Notes: a model not told the origin generated them from the sequence alone. A stretch of DNA of 64,000 nucleotides from Arthrobacter sp. B1805 (GCF_002929745.1 NZ_PJIQ01000016.1:23432-87431), one strand, 5' to 3'; positions 19,983 to 30,849 are shown, numbered from the stretch's first letter. Numbers and translations: made by a program.

Positions 19983-21340
19983 GCGGGCACATCCTGCGTC
20001 GGCGCGGCTCCCGCGGCAGCCGGACGGGGCGTGGCGAGGCGACCGTCGAGCACGGTCGCGTGCCCGGCGTAGAAGGTGGCCCGGACACTGCCCGGCAGCT
20101 CCAGCCCGCGGAACGGGCTGTTGCGGCCTTTGGTCGCCATCGTGGAGGGGTCGACGGTCCAGCGTGCAGCCGGATCGACGAGGATCAGGTTCGCGGGTTC
20201 GCCTGCCGCGAGAGGACGGCCCTGGTGTTCGAGCCGCCCGATCCGGGCCGGGGTCACGGAGGTGACGCGGGCGAAGCCCTCCCAGTCCAGCATGCCGGTC
20301 TCCACCATGGTGTGCTGCACGACGGACAGTGCGGTCTCGAGGCCCGTCATGCCCATCGCGGCCTGCGCCCACTCGCACTCCTTGTGCTCGCTCGGGTGGG
20401 GCGCGTGGTCGGTACCGACGACGTCGATCGTGCCGTCGGCCAGCGCCTCGCGCAGGGCGTGGACGTCCTCGGAGGTGCGTAGCGGCGGGTTCACCTTGTA
20501 CACCGGGTCGTAGCTGCGGACGAGCTCGTCGGTCAGGAGCAGGTGGTGCGGCGTGACCTCGGCCGTGACGTCGATGCCGCGAGCCTTGGCCCAGCGGATG
20601 ATCTCGACCGATCCGGCCGTGGAGACATGGCAGACGTGCAACCGCGACCCGACGTGCTGGGCGAGCAGGACGTCGCGCGCGATGATGCTCTCCTCGGCGA
20701 CCGCCGGCCACCCGGTGAGCCCTAGCACCGCGGAGACCTCGCCCTCGTTCATCTGGGCACCCTCGGTGAGCCGCGGCTCCTGGGCATGCTGGGCGATGAC
20801 GCCGTCGAACGCCTTGACGTATTCGAGGGCGCGGCGCATGAGGACCGGATCATGGACGCAGATGCCGTCGTCGGAGAAGACGCGCACGGCGGCCCTGGAT
20901 TCCGCCATGGCACCGAGTTCGGCGAGGCGCTCCCCACCGAGGCCCACCGTCACCGCCCCCACGGGCCGGACCTCGACCCAGCCCGAGGCCAGGCCGAGGC
21001 GGTACACCTGCTCCACCACTCCTGCGGTGTCCGCGACGGGCGAGCTGTTGGCCATGGCGTGCACCGCGGTGAAGCCCCCGAGAGCCGCAGCCCGGGACCC
21101 GGTCTCGACCGTCTCGGCGTCCTCTCGGCCCGGCTCGCGAAGATGGGTGTGGAGGTCCACCATCCCTGGGAGAGCGACGAGCCCTTCGGCGTCCACTGCA
21201 GTCACCCCCGCGGACGCCCCGGCGTCCTCACCGAGGGCGACGATTCGTCCGCCCCGTACGAGGATGTCCTGGCTCGGGCCGCCGAGGATCGAGGCGCCCC
21301 GGATGAGGTATTCGGTGGTCGTGCTGGCGTCGGTGGTCAC
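19970..21340 (-). CDS. pyrC: Dihydroorotase (type I)
   Basis: Zinc enzyme that cyclises carbamoyl aspartate to dihydroorotate. 456 aa. The first metal-binding HxH is in [10 protein letters not shown] (H64, H66), further ligands are in IAQHAQEP and CHVSTAG, and the catalytic aspartate is in GTDHAPH. The start overlaps pyrB by four bases, so the two are translationally coupled. Length and motifs place it in class I. Confidence 0.97.
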   Translation of the reverse strand: MTTDASTTTEYLIRGASILGGPSQDILVRGGRIVALGEDAGASAGVTAVDAEGLVALPGMVDLHTHLREPGREDAETVETGSRAAALGGFTAVHAMANSSPVADTAGVVEQVYRLGLASGWVEVRPVGAVTVGLGGERLAELGAMAESRAAVRVFSDDGICVHDPVLMRRALEYVKAFDGVIAQHAQEPRLTEGAQMNEGEVSAVLGLTGWPAVAEESIIARDVLLAQHVGSRLHVCHVSTAGSVEIIRWAKARGIDVTAEVTPHHLLLTDELVRSYDPVYKVNPPLRTSEDVHALREALADGTIDVVGTDHAPHPSEHKECEWAQAAMGMTGLETALSVVQHTMVETGMLDWEGFARVTSVTPARIGRLEHQGRPLAAGEPANLILVDPAARWTVDPSTMATKGRNSPFRGLELPGSVRATFYAGHATVLDGRLATPRPAAAGAAPTQDVPAWTI

Positions 21341-22422
21341 GGGTGCGTGCCTTCCCGGGTGGTGTCTGGCGTGGTTCGGGTGCCGTTGCCGGCGGGGACG
21401 TCGGTGGCGTCGTCCTTGGCGTCGGCCTGCTCGTCGTCCTGCTCGTCGTCCTGCTCGTCATGGTGGTCGCCGGAGAGCAGGAGGTAGAGCGCCGCCATGC
21501 GCACGGATACGCCGTTACGGACCTGCGCGAGGACGGTGGAGCGCGGGGAGTCCGCCGCTGCGGACGAGATTTCCAGCCCGCGGTTCATCGGCCCGGGGTG
21601 CATGATCACCGTGTCGTCCAGGCCCATCGTGTCGAGCAGTGCGAGGCGCCCGTCGTCGAAGCCCCAGCGTCGCGAGTACTCCCGCGTCGACGGGAAGAAC
21701 GCTGCGTTCATGCGCTCGGCCTGAAGCCGAAGCATCATCACGGCGTCGGGCCGCTGCGCGAGTGCCTCGTCGAGGTTGTAGTACACGGTGCAGGGCCAGG
21801 ATCCGACTCCCACCGGGAGCAGCGTGGGCGGGCCCGCGAGCAGCACCTCCGCACCGAGGGTGGTCAGGAGCCAGACGTTGGAGCGTGCGACCCGGGAATG
21901 CAGGACGTCGCCGACGATCAGGACCTTCATGCCGGCCAGCGTGGTGCCGGCGGAGGGGTTCCCGCCCAGCCGCGCCCAGTGGCGCCGGAGCGTGAAGGCG
22001 TCCAGCAGCGCCTGCGTGGGGTGCTCGTGCGTGCCGTCACCGGCATTGACCACGGCGGCGTCGATCCAGCCCGATGCGGCCAGACGCGCCGGTGCGCCGG
22101 ACGCGGGGTGGCGGATGACGACGGCGTCCGCGCTCATCGCCTCGAGGGTCTGCGCTGTGTCCTTCAGGGATTCACCCTTCGACACCGAGGAACCCTTGAC
22201 GGCGAAGTTGATGACGTCCGCGGACAGTCGCTTCGCCGCTGCCTCGAACGAGATGCGCGTGCGGGTGGAATCCTCGAAGAACAGGTTGACGACGGTGCGT
22301 CCGCGCAGGGCCGGCAGTTTCTTGATCTCCCGTTGGCCCACCGCGGCCATCTCCTCGGCGACGTCCAGCAGTCGCAGCGCGTTCCGGGCCGAGAGGTCCT
22401 GCGTGCTGAGGAGGTGCTTCAC
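21337..22422 (-). CDS. pyrB: Aspartate carbamoyltransferase catalytic subunit
   Basis: Condenses carbamoyl phosphate with aspartate. The carbamoyl phosphate site STRTR is at residues 52-56 and the substrate loop HPGPMNRG is intact. 361 aa; the family core ends near LYLLLSGD (about 322), and the remaining 40 residues form an acidic tail with repeated DDEQ units encoded by a 12-bp tandem repeat. No pyrI regulatory subunit is nearby. It overlaps pyrR by four bases. Confidence 0.97.
   Translation of the reverse strand: MKHLLSTQDLSARNALRLLDVAEEMAAVGQREIKKLPALRGRTVVNLFFEDSTRTRISFEAAAKRLSADVINFAVKGSSVSKGESLKDTAQTLEAMSADAVVIRHPASGAPARLAASGWIDAAVVNAGDGTHEHPTQALLDAFTLRRHWARLGGNPSAGTTLAGMKVLIVGDVLHSRVARSNVWLLTTLGAEVLLAGPPTLLPVGVGSWPCTVYYNLDEALAQRPDAVMMLRLQAERMNAAFFPSTREYSRRWGFDDGRLALLDTMGLDDTVIMHPGPMNRGLEISSAAADSPRSTVLAQVRNGVSVRMAALYLLLSGDHHDEQDDEQDDEQADAKDDATDVPAGNGTRTTPDTTREGTHP
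21427..21459 (-). repeat. 12-bp tandem repeat in the pyrB 3' end
   Basis: Nearly three copies of CTGCTCGTCGTC (plus-strand sense) lie inside pyrB and encode the DDEQ repeats of its C-terminal tail. Because the unit is a multiple of three, copy-number changes would lengthen or shorten the tail without breaking the frame. Confidence 0.75.
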
Positions 22423-23006
22423 GGACGGTCCTCGATGACGACCTCGTTGACCGCGGAACCGCCGATCAGGTCGATCTCCGCGAGGTGGACGCGCACGCGT
22501 TCGCGGGACGACGTCGGCAGGTTCTTGCCGACGTGGTCGGCACGGATCGGCAACTCACGATGGCCCCGGTCCACGAGGACGGCCAGGCGGACGATGCGTG
22601 GTCGACCCAGGTCCGCCAGCGCGTCGAGCGCCGCCCGGATGGTGCGCCCCGAGTAGAGGACGTCGTCGACGAGCACCACCACCTTGTCGTCGATGCCCGA
22701 CGGCGGCAGCTGCGTCGCGAGCGGCGAACGGGTCGGATTGCGCCGGAGGTCGTCACGGTACATCGTGACGTCGAGCTGGCCGGTGATGAGATCGGGATCG
22801 ACGCTTTCGTCGACGGCAGCGATCTTCTGGGCGAGCCGCTGCGCGAGGGGGAAGCCCCTGCGGGGAATGCCGAGGAGGACGAGGTCACGGGACCCCTTGT
22901 TCGCCTCGAGGATCTCGTGGGCGATGCGCGTGAGTGCGCGGTCGATATCTGCTTCTGCGAGAACAACGCGCTTGTGGATGCCGGAATCCGGGGCAGGCAC
23001 AGTCAT
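22419..23006 (-). CDS. pyrR: PyrR bifunctional regulator / uracil phosphoribosyltransferase
   Basis: Binds UMP and pyr mRNA to repress the pyrimidine operon, and in many bacteria also makes UMP from uracil. 195 aa, with the PRPP-binding motif [18 protein letters not shown] and the early [13 protein letters not shown] block. I chose the ATG at 23006 because AAGGAGG lies upstream of it. It is the first gene of the operon and overlaps pyrB by four bases. A PyrR-type RNA site sits directly before its ribosome binding site. Confidence 0.96.
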   Translation of the reverse strand: MTVPAPDSGIHKRVVLAEADIDRALTRIAHEILEANKGSRDLVLLGIPRRGFPLAQRLAQKIAAVDESVDPDLITGQLDVTMYRDDLRRNPTRSPLATQLPPSGIDDKVVVLVDDVLYSGRTIRAALDALADLGRPRIVRLAVLVDRGHRELPIRADHVGKNLPTSSRERVRVHLAEIDLIGGSAVNEVVIEDRP

Positions 23007-23024
23007 AACACGCTTCCTCCTTCC

Positions 23025-23040
23025 CCGCCTCACTGGACGG
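23025..23040 (-). promoter_or_regulatory. PyrR RNA-binding hairpin in the pyr leader
   Basis: Read on the minus strand the leader contains CCGTCCAGTGAGGCGG. Its core TCCAGTGAGGC fits the PyrR recognition pattern UCCNGNGAGG known from Bacillus pyr leaders. The TTCC and GGAA flanks extend the stem. The hairpin abuts the AAGGAGG ribosome binding site of pyrR, and no transcription terminator follows. This layout suggests that PyrR with UMP blocks translation, as reported for Mycobacterium smegmatis, rather than causing termination. Confidence 0.7.
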
Positions 23041-23102
23041 AATTTAAAGGCTGGTTGCAGCGTCAAAACTATCACAGCGCCGCTTGCCCCTAGGGTTGCA
23101 CC

Positions 23103-24401
23103 ATGGCTATGAACAACCAGGGAGCGGGGCCGGGCGGCTCCCAGTGGAACAGTGCACAGGGCTTCGGACACCATCCGGCGAACGACTTCCAGCCGCAGCA
23201 GCACCAGGGCTGGTGGGGACACACGACAGCACGGGAGCACCACCCGACGCCCGCCCGCACCAGCGGTCATCCGTTCCAGCCCGTCTGGAACCAGCCGCCT
23301 CCGCGGCGCCGGGGCGTGCTCAACGTCATACTGGTCATCGTCGCGGCGCTGGTCGTCGCGGGCGTCCTCCTGCTGCTCTCCCTGTCACTGGGGCCGTCCG
23401 CCTTCCTGCTCTGCGGAATCCTCGCCCTCGTACCCCTCGGCATCTGCCTGCTCGGCCTGCGCTGGATCGACCGGTGGGACCCGGAGCCCCGCGGCGCCCT
23501 GCTCTTCGCGTTCCTCTGGGGTGCGGGGGCCTCGGTCGTCGTCACCCTGCTGCTCGGGACCTACGTGGTGGAACTGCTCGGCAGCGCCCTGACCACGACG
23601 TCGCCCGACGTGATCGGACCGGTGCTCCAGGCGCCGCTGGTCGAGGAGTTCGCCAAGGGTCTCGGCGTGCTGATCCTCGTCTACACGCGACGGAGCCACT
23701 TCGACGGTCCCGTCGACGGCATCGTCTACGCCGGGACGGTGGCGGCAGGGTTCGCCTTCACCGAGAACATCCTGTACTTCGGATCGGCCGTCGTCGAATC
23801 CGGCAACGCCGGCGCCCTCGTCAGCGTCTTCATCCTCCGGGGCCTGTTCTCCCCGTTCGCCCACGTCATGTTCACGTCGCTCCTCGGGTTCGTACTGGGC
23901 TACGCGCTGAGCCGCGGGGGCGGGAATGCCCGCATCCTCGTGGCCTTCGTCCTCGGACTCGTCCCCGCGATCGCCGGGCACATGCTGTGGAACGGCGGAA
24001 CGCTCGTGCTGTTCCACAACTTCTTCCTCTTCTACCTCGTGGTCCAGGTGCCGCTCTTCATCGCCGCCGTGATCGCCGTCGTCCTCCTTCGCCGCTCGGA
24101 GCGCCGGCTCACCGAGGCGCGGCTGGGCGACTACGCCCACGCAGGGTGGTTCACGCCGGAGGAGGTCCGCATGCTGGCCACCCGTCCGGGCCGCTCACAG
24201 GCGCTCGCCTGGGCGCAGTCCGTCGGCGCCAAGCAGGACATGCACGCCTTCATTCGCACGGGCGCGCGCATCGCCTACACGAGGCAGCGCATGCTGGGCG
24301 GGCGGCGCGACGCCGACTATGCCGCGGAGGAGCGGACGCTGCTGGAGGAAGCGACGCAGCGACGGGCACGGATCTTCCAGCTGGCCTCGTCCGCGCGCTG
24401 A
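23103..24401 (+). CDS. PrsW-family intramembrane metalloprotease
   Basis: 432-aa multi-pass membrane protein of the PrsW/CPBP-like protease superfamily. About eight membrane helices cover roughly residues 70-345. The family motifs are present in order: [22 protein letters not shown] and HMLWN, which provide the glutamates and histidines thought to bind the metal. In Bacillus PrsW cuts an anti-sigma factor; here no anti-sigma gene is near. The first 70 residues are hydrophilic and rich in His, Gln and Pro. It is divergent from pyrR, with 96 bp between them. Confidence 0.88.
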   Translation: MAMNNQGAGPGGSQWNSAQGFGHHPANDFQPQQHQGWWGHTTAREHHPTPARTSGHPFQPVWNQPPPRRRGVLNVILVIVAALVVAGVLLLLSLSLGPSAFLLCGILALVPLGICLLGLRWIDRWDPEPRGALLFAFLWGAGASVVVTLLLGTYVVELLGSALTTTSPDVIGPVLQAPLVEEFAKGLGVLILVYTRRSHFDGPVDGIVYAGTVAAGFAFTENILYFGSAVVESGNAGALVSVFILRGLFSPFAHVMFTSLLGFVLGYALSRGGGNARILVAFVLGLVPAIAGHMLWNGGTLVLFHNFFLFYLVVQVPLFIAAVIAVVLLRRSERRLTEARLGDYAHAGWFTPEEVRMLATRPGRSQALAWAQSVGAKQDMHAFIRTGARIAYTRQRMLGGRRDADYAAEERTLLEEATQRRARIFQLASSAR

Positions 24402-24431
24402 GGACCGGGGCGAGCCGGTCCCACTGGGGCC

Positions 24432-24546
24432 CGTCGCACGTTCCGGCGCAGGACAGTCGCGCGTTCCGACGCGGGCTCGTCGCGCGTTCCGGCGCAGGAC
24501 CGTCGCCCGTTCCAACGCGGGCTCGTCGCGCCTTCCGACGCCATGG
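24432..24546. repeat. Five 23-bp tandem repeats after prsW
   Basis: Units start at 24432, 24455, 24478, 24501 and 24524. Two variants alternate: one ends GGCGCAGGAC, the other GACGCGGGCT, giving a 46-bp higher-order period. The last unit is partial. Most units hold an internal CGTCG...CGACG-type inverted repeat that can fold. No gene spans the array; 23 is not a multiple of three, so it is not coding. Confidence 0.85.
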
Positions 24547-24596
24547 ACTTAGCGCGGGGCGGAAACAGGAACTCCAACACCGCCCGAGAACGCAAG

Positions 24597-24637
24597 AGGC
24601 TCCCGGAGTCCGTCCTGTCGACGGACCACGGGAGCCT
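24597..24637. terminator. Strong bidirectional hairpin between prsW and nusB
   Basis: AGGCTCCCG pairs with CGGGAGCCT and inside it GTCCGTC pairs with GACGGAC, leaving a small loop. The stem is almost uninterrupted. It lies between two convergent genes and has no T-run. It probably insulates prsW from the nusB operon. Confidence 0.65.
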
Positions 24638-24695
24638 GTGAGGTTCTGGCGGGTGGCGCTCCTGTACGAGTGCTGGTTCCCGGAGGAGAGAAGCC

Positions 24696-25106
24696 CTAGG
24701 CGAGCAGCGTCGGCTTGAGCTGCTGGAGCCTGCCCAGGAGTCCGTTGACGAACTTCGGCGACTCGTCCGTGGAGAGCATCTTCGCCAGTTCCACTGCTTC
24801 GCTGACCGCGACTCCGTCGGGAACGTCGTCGTTGTACAGGAGTTCCCAACCGCCGATGCGCAGGATCATCAGGTCGACGGCGGGCATGCGGTCGAGCGTC
24901 CAGCCCTGCGAGTACGTGCTCAGGAACTCGTCGATCTGCTGTTGGTGCGACAGTACGCCCTCCACGATGTCCACCGTGTAGTCGGCGATGACCATGTCGG
25001 TCTTCTCCCGGCGCGCTCGGATGACCTCGAGGGCAGGCACGTCACGCTGCTCCGACTCGAAGAGGATGTCCAGGGCCCGACGGCGGGCCTTGCTGCGTGC
25101 GCTCAC
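24696..25106 (-). CDS. nusB: Transcription antitermination factor NusB
   Basis: 136-aa all-helical RNA-binding protein that joins NusE (S10) on boxA of rRNA leaders and prevents Rho termination. Recognisable stretches are [17 protein letters not shown] near the start and [26 protein letters not shown] in the second half. The GTG start overlaps the efp stop by four bases, so it is coupled to efp. Confidence 0.96.
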   Translation of the reverse strand: MSARSKARRRALDILFESEQRDVPALEVIRARREKTDMVIADYTVDIVEGVLSHQQQIDEFLSTYSQGWTLDRMPAVDLMILRIGGWELLYNDDVPDGVAVSEAVELAKMLSTDESPKFVNGLLGRLQQLKPTLLA

Positions 25107-25666
25107 TCGTTGACGCGTCCCAGGTATTCGCCCGTCCGGGTATCGACCTTGACCTTCGTGCCGGTGCCGAGGAACAGGGGAACCTGGATCTCGTGCCCGG
25201 TCTCCACCGTGGCGGGCTTCGTGCCGCCCGTGGAGCGGTCGCCCTGCAGGCCGGGTTCGGTGTAGGTGATCTCCAGCGTCACCGAAGCGGGGAGCTCGAC
25301 GTAGAGGGGCGAACCCTCGTGCATCGCGATGGTCGCCATCTGGCTCTCGAGCATGAAGTTGGCGGCGTTGCCGACCGTCTTGCCGGGCACCGTGAGCTGG
25401 TCGTAGTCAGTGGTGTCCATGAAGACGAAGTCCTCGCCGTCCTTGTACAGGTACTGGTAGTCGCGACGGTCGACCGTGGCCGTCTCGATCTTCAGGCCCG
25501 CGTTGAAGGTCTTGTCGACCACCTTGCCCGAGAGGATGTTGCGAAGCTTGGTGCGGACGAATGCTCCACCCTTGCCAGGCTTGACGTGCTGAAATTCGAG
25601 GACGTTCCAGAGGTTGCCTTCGAGCTTCAGCACAGTGCCGTTCTTGATGTCGTTCGTGGTCGCCAC
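25103..25666 (-). CDS. efp: Elongation factor P
   Basis: Relieves ribosomes stalled at polyproline stretches. 187 aa with three beta-barrel domains. The tip of domain I reads [12 protein letters not shown], with lysine 32 at the position that is modified in Escherichia coli; no epmA/epmB genes are visible here. The C-terminal signature is weak but length matches. The GTG at 25666 is the family start ([10 protein letters not shown]). aroB lies 147 bp upstream. Confidence 0.96.
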   Translation of the reverse strand: MATTNDIKNGTVLKLEGNLWNVLEFQHVKPGKGGAFVRTKLRNILSGKVVDKTFNAGLKIETATVDRRDYQYLYKDGEDFVFMDTTDYDQLTVPGKTVGNAANFMLESQMATIAMHEGSPLYVELPASVTLEITYTEPGLQGDRSTGGTKPATVETGHEIQVPLFLGTGTKVKVDTRTGEYLGRVNE

Positions 25667-25813
25667 AGATTCACTTTCGTCGGTTTCGCGGATGGATTGG
25701 CCGGCCGGGGCACAGCGGGCGCGCGGAGGCGCACTAAAGTCCGTCAACCAGTCTACCCTGCGCGGTACGGATGCCGTGGCTGATCACGACTCAGCAGGAT
25801 CATCGACGGCAGC

Positions 25814-26917
25814 TCAGGAGGCGATCTCCTGGTAGGCGGCGAACAGGAGCGAGGTGTCCGGGACCTCGAGCATGCCCGGCCGGCCTATCCCGTCGAGCAC
25901 GACGAAACGCAGGAGATCGCCCCTCGACTTCTTGTCGCGGCGCATGCCGTCGAGCAGCGCTGCCCAGCGATCACGCCGATAGGTCACGGGAAGGCCGAGT
26001 GACTCGAGGATGTTCCTGTGGCGGTCGGCCTCACCGTCGCTGAGGCGCCCGACCATGCGGGAGAGCTCGGCTGCGAACACCAGACCGACCGAGACAGCCG
26101 CGCCATGGCGCCAGGAGTACCGCTCCGCGAGCTCGATGGCGTGCGCGAGCGTGTGGCCGTAGTTGAGGTACTCGCGGCGGCCGGACTCACGCAGGTCCTC
26201 CGAGACGACGTCCGCCTTCACCCGGACGGCGCGCTCCACGAGGTCCCGCAGCACGGACGACGACGCATCGGTGGCTGCCGCTGTGTCCTGCTCGATGAGG
26301 TCGAGGATCGCCGGGTCGGCGATGAAACCGCATTTCACGACCTCGGCGAGTCCGGTCACCAATTCGTTCTTCGGCAGCGTGCCGAGTGCGTCGAGGTCGG
26401 CGAGGACGGCCGCCGGTGGATGGAAGGCCCCGACCAGGTTCTTGCCCTCGGCGGTGTTGATGCCAGTTTTTCCACCCACCGCGGCGTCGACCATGCCGAG
26501 CAGGCTCGTGGGCAGGTGGACGACCCGTACCCCACGGAGCCACGTTGCTGCGACGAATCCTCCGAGGTCCGTCACGGCCCCGCCTCCGACGGTGACGACG
26601 GCATCCGACCGCGTGAAGTCGTTCTGGCCGAGGACCTGCCAGCAGAAGGCGGCCACCTGGATGTGCTTGCCCTCCTCCGCGTCCGGGATCTCGGCGGTGA
26701 CGGCGGTGAACCCGGCGTCCGCCAGCTCGTCGCGCACGGTGTCACCAGTGGCCCTCAGCGCCCGCGGGTGGATGACCAGGACGCGGCGCACGCGCTCCCC
26801 GAGGATGGCCGGGAGCCTGCCGAGGAGGCCCTGCCCGACGACGACGTCGTAGGTGTTCTCGGTGGTGGTCCCGGTGACCGGGATGATGGTCGCTTCGTCA
26901 GTCGCTTCGTCAGTCAT
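25814..26917 (-). CDS. aroB: 3-dehydroquinate synthase
   Basis: Second shikimate step: DAHP to 3-dehydroquinate, using NAD and a divalent metal. 367 aa. The NAD/substrate block [19 protein letters not shown] and the metal-binding region ([21 protein letters not shown]) are intact. The start overlaps the aroK 3' end by eight bases, so the aro genes are one transcript. Confidence 0.97.
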   Translation of the reverse strand: MTDEATDEATIIPVTGTTTENTYDVVVGQGLLGRLPAILGERVRRVLVIHPRALRATGDTVRDELADAGFTAVTAEIPDAEEGKHIQVAAFCWQVLGQNDFTRSDAVVTVGGGAVTDLGGFVAATWLRGVRVVHLPTSLLGMVDAAVGGKTGINTAEGKNLVGAFHPPAAVLADLDALGTLPKNELVTGLAEVVKCGFIADPAILDLIEQDTAAATDASSSVLRDLVERAVRVKADVVSEDLRESGRREYLNYGHTLAHAIELAERYSWRHGAAVSVGLVFAAELSRMVGRLSDGEADRHRNILESLGLPVTYRRDRWAALLDGMRRDKKSRGDLLRFVVLDGIGRPGMLEVPDTSLLFAAYQEIAS

Positions 26918-27494
26918 GGTGGTTCGTCCCGCTTTCGTCGTTCAGGTCGGTCGGTGGAGCGTCCGCGGTGCTCCTGGAGTGCCTGCCGTCGCCGGCGAGG
27001 GCGAGGAGGACGGCTTCGCACGCCTCGCGTACGGAGAGACCGCGGGTGTCGACGACGATGGATGCCAGCGCGGCGTACAGCGGGCGTCGCTCGTCGTACA
27101 GCTCCTGCCAGCGCTCCTCGGCTCCTCCGTCGAGCAGGGGCCGACCGGTGTCGCCGCTGATGCGCGGCCGAATGGTGTCGATATCGATGTCGAGGAACAC
27201 CACGGTTGCTCGTTCGAGCAGTTTCCGGGTACCCGGGTGCAGCACGGCCCCGCCACCGAGCGAGACGACGACGTCGTCCTCCGCCAGCGCCTCACGGATC
27301 ACCTCTGCCTCGAGCTTCCGAAAGGCCTCCTCACCCTGCTGGGCGAAGATCGTGCTGATGGCACCGTGCCGCTCGACGATCACGCGGTCGGAGTCGATGA
27401 GGCGGGTGCCCGTGCGGTGCGCGAGCGTCCGGCCGACCGCGGACTTCCCGACCGCCATCGGACCGACAAGGACCACGGGACCGTTCCGATCCAT
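26910..27494 (-). CDS. aroK: Shikimate kinase
   Basis: Phosphorylates shikimate with ATP. 194 aa. Walker A is GPMAVGKS (residues 11-18), the substrate-binding DSD follows at LIDSDRVIV, and the [11 protein letters not shown] motif is present. About 20 polar residues extend past the usual C-terminus. The ATG overlaps the aroC stop by one base (TGATG). Confidence 0.96.
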   Translation of the reverse strand: MDRNGPVVLVGPMAVGKSAVGRTLAHRTGTRLIDSDRVIVERHGAISTIFAQQGEEAFRKLEAEVIREALAEDDVVVSLGGGAVLHPGTRKLLERATVVFLDIDIDTIRPRISGDTGRPLLDGGAEERWQELYDERRPLYAALASIVVDTRGLSVREACEAVLLALAGDGRHSRSTADAPPTDLNDESGTNHHD

Positions 27495-28702
27495 CAGGTT
27501 CCGACGGAGTCCAGGAACTCCGGGATGCTCTCGAGGTAGCTCCTCATGTTTCGGGCGGTCTCCGCGAGGGAGTCCCCACCGAACTTCTCGGTGACGGCTT
27601 CGGCCAGCACCAGGGCGGTCATGGCTTCCGCAACCACGCCCGCTGCCGGAACCGCGCAGACGTCGGACCGCTGGTGGTGTGCGCGTGCTGCTGCGCCCGT
27701 GCTCACGTCCACGGTGCGCAGCGCGCGGGGAACAGTTGCGATGGGTTTCATGGCCGCTCGGACGCGCAGGGCGTCGCCGATGCTCATGCCGCCCTCGATT
27801 CCGCCGGCCCGGTTGCTGGCGCGCACGATCTTGCCGTCGTCGTTCCGCAGGATCTCGTCGTGCGCTGCGGTGCCGCGGCGAGCCGCCGTCGCGAAGCCGT
27901 CACCGACCTCCACGCCCTTGATGGCCTGGATCCCCATGAGGGCCGCGGCGAGCCGGGAATCGAGCCGGCGGTCCCAGTGCACGTAGCTGCCGAGTCCCGG
28001 CGGCAGTCCGTAGGCGATGACCTCGACGACGCCGCCGAGGGTCTCGCCTTCCTTGTGGGCGGCGTCGACCTCGGCCACCATCGCATCCGACGTGTCCCGG
28101 TGGAAGCAGCGCAGGGGGTCGGTGTCGAGCGCTATGACGTCGCTCGGTCGCGGCAACGGCGCGTCCTCCGGAACGGACACGGAGGCGATGGACACCGTGT
28201 GACTGACGAGGCGGATCCCGAGGCCTTCGAGGAACTTCGCTGCGACCGTTCCGAGGGCCACGCGGGTGGCCGTCTCCCGGGCACTCGCGCGTTCCAGGAC
28301 AGGTCGAGCCTCACCGAAACCGTACTTCTGCATCCCGGTGAAGTCCGCGTGGCCGGGACGCGGACGCGTGAGTGGTGCGTTGCGTGCCGAGGCTGCGAGT
28401 TCCGCGGCGTCGTCCGCCCCCAGCGGATCGGCGGACATGATCTTGTCCCACTTGGGCCACTCGGTATTGGCGACCTCGATGGCCACGGGGCCGCCCTGGG
28501 TGAGCCCGTGGCGGACGCCGCCGATGATGCGCACCTGGTCCTGCTCGAACTTCATGCGGGCTCCGCGTCCGTAGCCGAGCCGACGGCGCGCCAGCCCTTC
28601 CTGGATGTCGGCACTCGTGACACCCACTCCGGCGGGCATGCCCTCGATGATCCCGACCACGGCCGGACCGTGGGATTCTCCTGCCGTCAACCAACGCAAC
28701 AT
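27494..28702 (-). CDS. aroC: Chorismate synthase
   Basis: Last shikimate step, EPSP to chorismate, with reduced FMN. 402 aa. Family signatures [28 protein letters not shown] and [10 protein letters not shown] are visible. I chose the ATG at 28702 ([12 protein letters not shown]) because homologues begin there; two earlier in-frame starts at 28711 and 28726 have no ribosome binding site. It follows aroE by 32 bp. Confidence 0.97.
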   Translation of the reverse strand: MLRWLTAGESHGPAVVGIIEGMPAGVGVTSADIQEGLARRRLGYGRGARMKFEQDQVRIIGGVRHGLTQGGPVAIEVANTEWPKWDKIMSADPLGADDAAELAASARNAPLTRPRPGHADFTGMQKYGFGEARPVLERASARETATRVALGTVAAKFLEGLGIRLVSHTVSIASVSVPEDAPLPRPSDVIALDTDPLRCFHRDTSDAMVAEVDAAHKEGETLGGVVEVIAYGLPPGLGSYVHWDRRLDSRLAAALMGIQAIKGVEVGDGFATAARRGTAAHDEILRNDDGKIVRASNRAGGIEGGMSIGDALRVRAAMKPIATVPRALRTVDVSTGAAARAHHQRSDVCAVPAAGVVAEAMTALVLAEAVTEKFGGDSLAETARNMRSYLESIPEFLDSVGT

Positions 28703-28734
28703 GGTTTCCATACTGCCATGCGGCACCGCAGGCT

Positions 28735-29616
28735 TCAGCGCCGGGGCACACCCACTGCGTCACACATCACGTTTAACACGCCGGCACGGTCCTGGGGCGT
28801 ATCCGGGAAGAACAGTCGGACCTGTTCCACCGCCTGGTGGAGCAGCATGTCGAGCCCCGGCACGATGGTTCCTCCCGCACTGCTGAACGCCGCGGCGATG
28901 GCGCTCGGCCACGGATCGTACGCGACGTCGAGGAGCGTTCCCTGCGTCCGGAACCCTGAGTCGACGAGCTCGCCGGCCAGAGGGTCCGCCGCGCGCGGCG
29001 GCAGCGTCGAGATCACCACGTCGGCGGACTGCACCGCCGCACCGGCGCTGCGCCATTCGACCAGGTCGACGTCCAGGCCCAGCTCCGCACCGATCCGGCC
29101 GAGGCCTGCAGATGCTTCGGGACGACGAACCACAACGCGTGCGGAGGACGCTCCGAGGCGGGCGAGCCCCGCGATGGCTGCAGCGGCAGTTCCACCACCA
29201 CCGAGCACCACCGCGCGTTCCGCTGTGTCCACCCCGGCGCCGATCAGCGCGTTGGCGACGCCGACGACGTCGGTGTTGTGACCGGTGAGGACGCAGCCGC
29301 CGCCGTCGTCCTCCACGACCACGGTATTGACGACGCCGAGCACCTGCGAAAGGTGATCGGAGTGGTCGACGAGACGCGCCATGGCCGACTTCAGGGGCAT
29401 GGTCACCGACAGGCCCCGCCAGTGCGGTGACGACCGGACATCACGGACGAAGGCGTCCAGGGACTCCTCGTCGACCTCGATCGCGCTGTAGGAGCAGTCG
29501 ACGTCCAGCAGCCGGTATGCGGCCGCGTGCAGCAACGGCGATTTCGAATGGCCGATCGGTGAGCCGATCACGGCGGCCCGGAACACCCGGGCCGCCGTGG
29601 GATCCGGCGAGGGCAC
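28735..29616 (-). CDS. aroE: Shikimate dehydrogenase
   Basis: NADPH-dependent reduction of 3-dehydroshikimate. 293 aa. Substrate residues are in SPIGHSKSP and SVTMPLK (catalytic Lys76); the aspartate follows in GHNTD. The cofactor loop is [13 protein letters not shown], a variant of GAGGA. The stop of mltG is directly adjacent upstream (gap zero). Confidence 0.95.
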   Translation of the reverse strand: MPSPDPTAARVFRAAVIGSPIGHSKSPLLHAAAYRLLDVDCSYSAIEVDEESLDAFVRDVRSSPHWRGLSVTMPLKSAMARLVDHSDHLSQVLGVVNTVVVEDDGGGCVLTGHNTDVVGVANALIGAGVDTAERAVVLGGGGTAAAAIAGLARLGASSARVVVRRPEASAGLGRIGAELGLDVDLVEWRSAGAAVQSADVVISTLPPRAADPLAGELVDSGFRTQGTLLDVAYDPWPSAIAAAFSSAGGTIVPGLDMLLHQAVEQVRLFFPDTPQDRAGVLNVMCDAVGVPRR

Positions 29617-30849
29617 CTACTCGCACCGTCCGGGATTGTCCGCGCACCATGCGTCGTACTCGGCCACGTAGCGCAGGTGCTCCGCGTAGGTCTCGGAGAA
29701 CTTGGTCTCGGCGGTGTCGAGGTTGACGGTCACCCAGAAGTAGAACGGCACGTCCGCCGGATTGACCGTCGCGTCGATCGCCTCGTCGCTGGGGGAACCG
29801 ATGGGACCCTTGGGCAGGCCGGGATTGGCGAAGGTGTTGTACGGATTCGAGGTATCCGCCTTTTCCGCCTCGCTCAGCTGATACGTCCGCTTGCCGAGCC
29901 CATAGGCCACGGTGGCGTCCGACTGCAGGAGACCGTTGGTCTCGGTGTTCCCCGGTGTGAGCCTGTTGTTGATCGCGCCGGCGACCGAGGCGTAATCTCC
30001 CTCGCCTGCTTCGGCCTGCACGATGCTCGCGATCGTCAGGATCTCGTACTGTCGGTTCGGATCGGTGACACCGTCCTCCAGCAGCCGGTCGGTCGTTGCC
30101 TTCACCATCTCGGAGATGATGTCCGTGGCGGTCGCCTCTACATCGAACCGGTACTCCCCCGGGTGCAGGTAGCCCTCGAGCGAGAGAGCCTGCGGCGGGA
30201 GGCCGAACTGCGTCGGCGCTGCGGCCAGCGCATCGAACTCGGCCCGAGGTATGCCGGTCGATCTGCTGAGGATGTCGAAGACCTCACCCTGCCGGAGGTC
30301 GCGGGCGACGGCGGCGTAGGAAACCAGCGAGGGATCCTCTCCCAGGAGGGACTCGGCCGCCTGTGCGGCGGACATCTGGAGGCGCATCTCGTACTCGCCC
30401 GGCTGGACCTCACGGCCCTCGGAGATGGCGGCCAGCGCCGTGACGAACGTACCGGAGTCCGCGACGATGTCCGCGTCCTCGAGCCCGCTGCCGATGGCGA
30501 GGGGACCTGCGCCCTCCGGCACCGTGAAAACGGTCTCGTCCCCTCCCGGCCCCGCGTAGTCGGTGACGTCGTTCAGGCCCAGGAGGTCGCGCAGCATGAG
30601 CGCCACGCCGAACACCGTTCCGGCGAACAGGAGGAGGACGACCAGCATGACGACGGTACGGCGGAGACGCCTTCGTCGCTTGGCCTTCGACGGCTGCCGA
30701 CGCCGGCGGCGACGAGGAACGTCCTGCGCCACGAAGAACTCCTCGACGGGCTCGGGATGGTCATAGCCCTCATCCTCGTAGTGAGCGTCGACGGCACGCT
30801 GCTCTTCGGAGTCATGGGGGTCTGCGGAATGACGGACGCGGTTGCTCAC
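29617..30849 (-). CDS. mltG: Endolytic murein transglycosylase MltG
   Basis: Cuts nascent glycan strands and so sets their length. 410 aa: a charged cytoplasmic N-terminus with a run of arginines, one membrane helix at about 64-90, a LysM-like region (VFTVPEGAGPLAIGSGLEDADI), and the YceG domain. The catalytic glutamate lies in IASIVQAEAG, and the downstream block SNPYNTFANPGLPKGPI is typical. It sits between ruvX and aroE, as in other actinobacteria, and overlaps ruvX by four bases. Confidence 0.95.
   Translation of the reverse strand: MSNRVRHSADPHDSEEQRAVDAHYEDEGYDHPEPVEEFFVAQDVPRRRRRRQPSKAKRRRRLRRTVVMLVVLLLFAGTVFGVALMLRDLLGLNDVTDYAGPGGDETVFTVPEGAGPLAIGSGLEDADIVADSGTFVTALAAISEGREVQPGEYEMRLQMSAAQAAESLLGEDPSLVSYAAVARDLRQGEVFDILSRSTGIPRAEFDALAAAPTQFGLPPQALSLEGYLHPGEYRFDVEATATDIISEMVKATTDRLLEDGVTDPNRQYEILTIASIVQAEAGEGDYASVAGAINNRLTPGNTETNGLLQSDATVAYGLGKRTYQLSEAEKADTSNPYNTFANPGLPKGPIGSPSDEAIDATVNPADVPFYFWVTVNLDTAETKFSETYAEHLRYVAEYDAWCADNPGRCE

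Noticed and set aside
24432..24546. CRISPR array
   Set aside because: The 23-bp units are contiguous, with no spacers between repeats.
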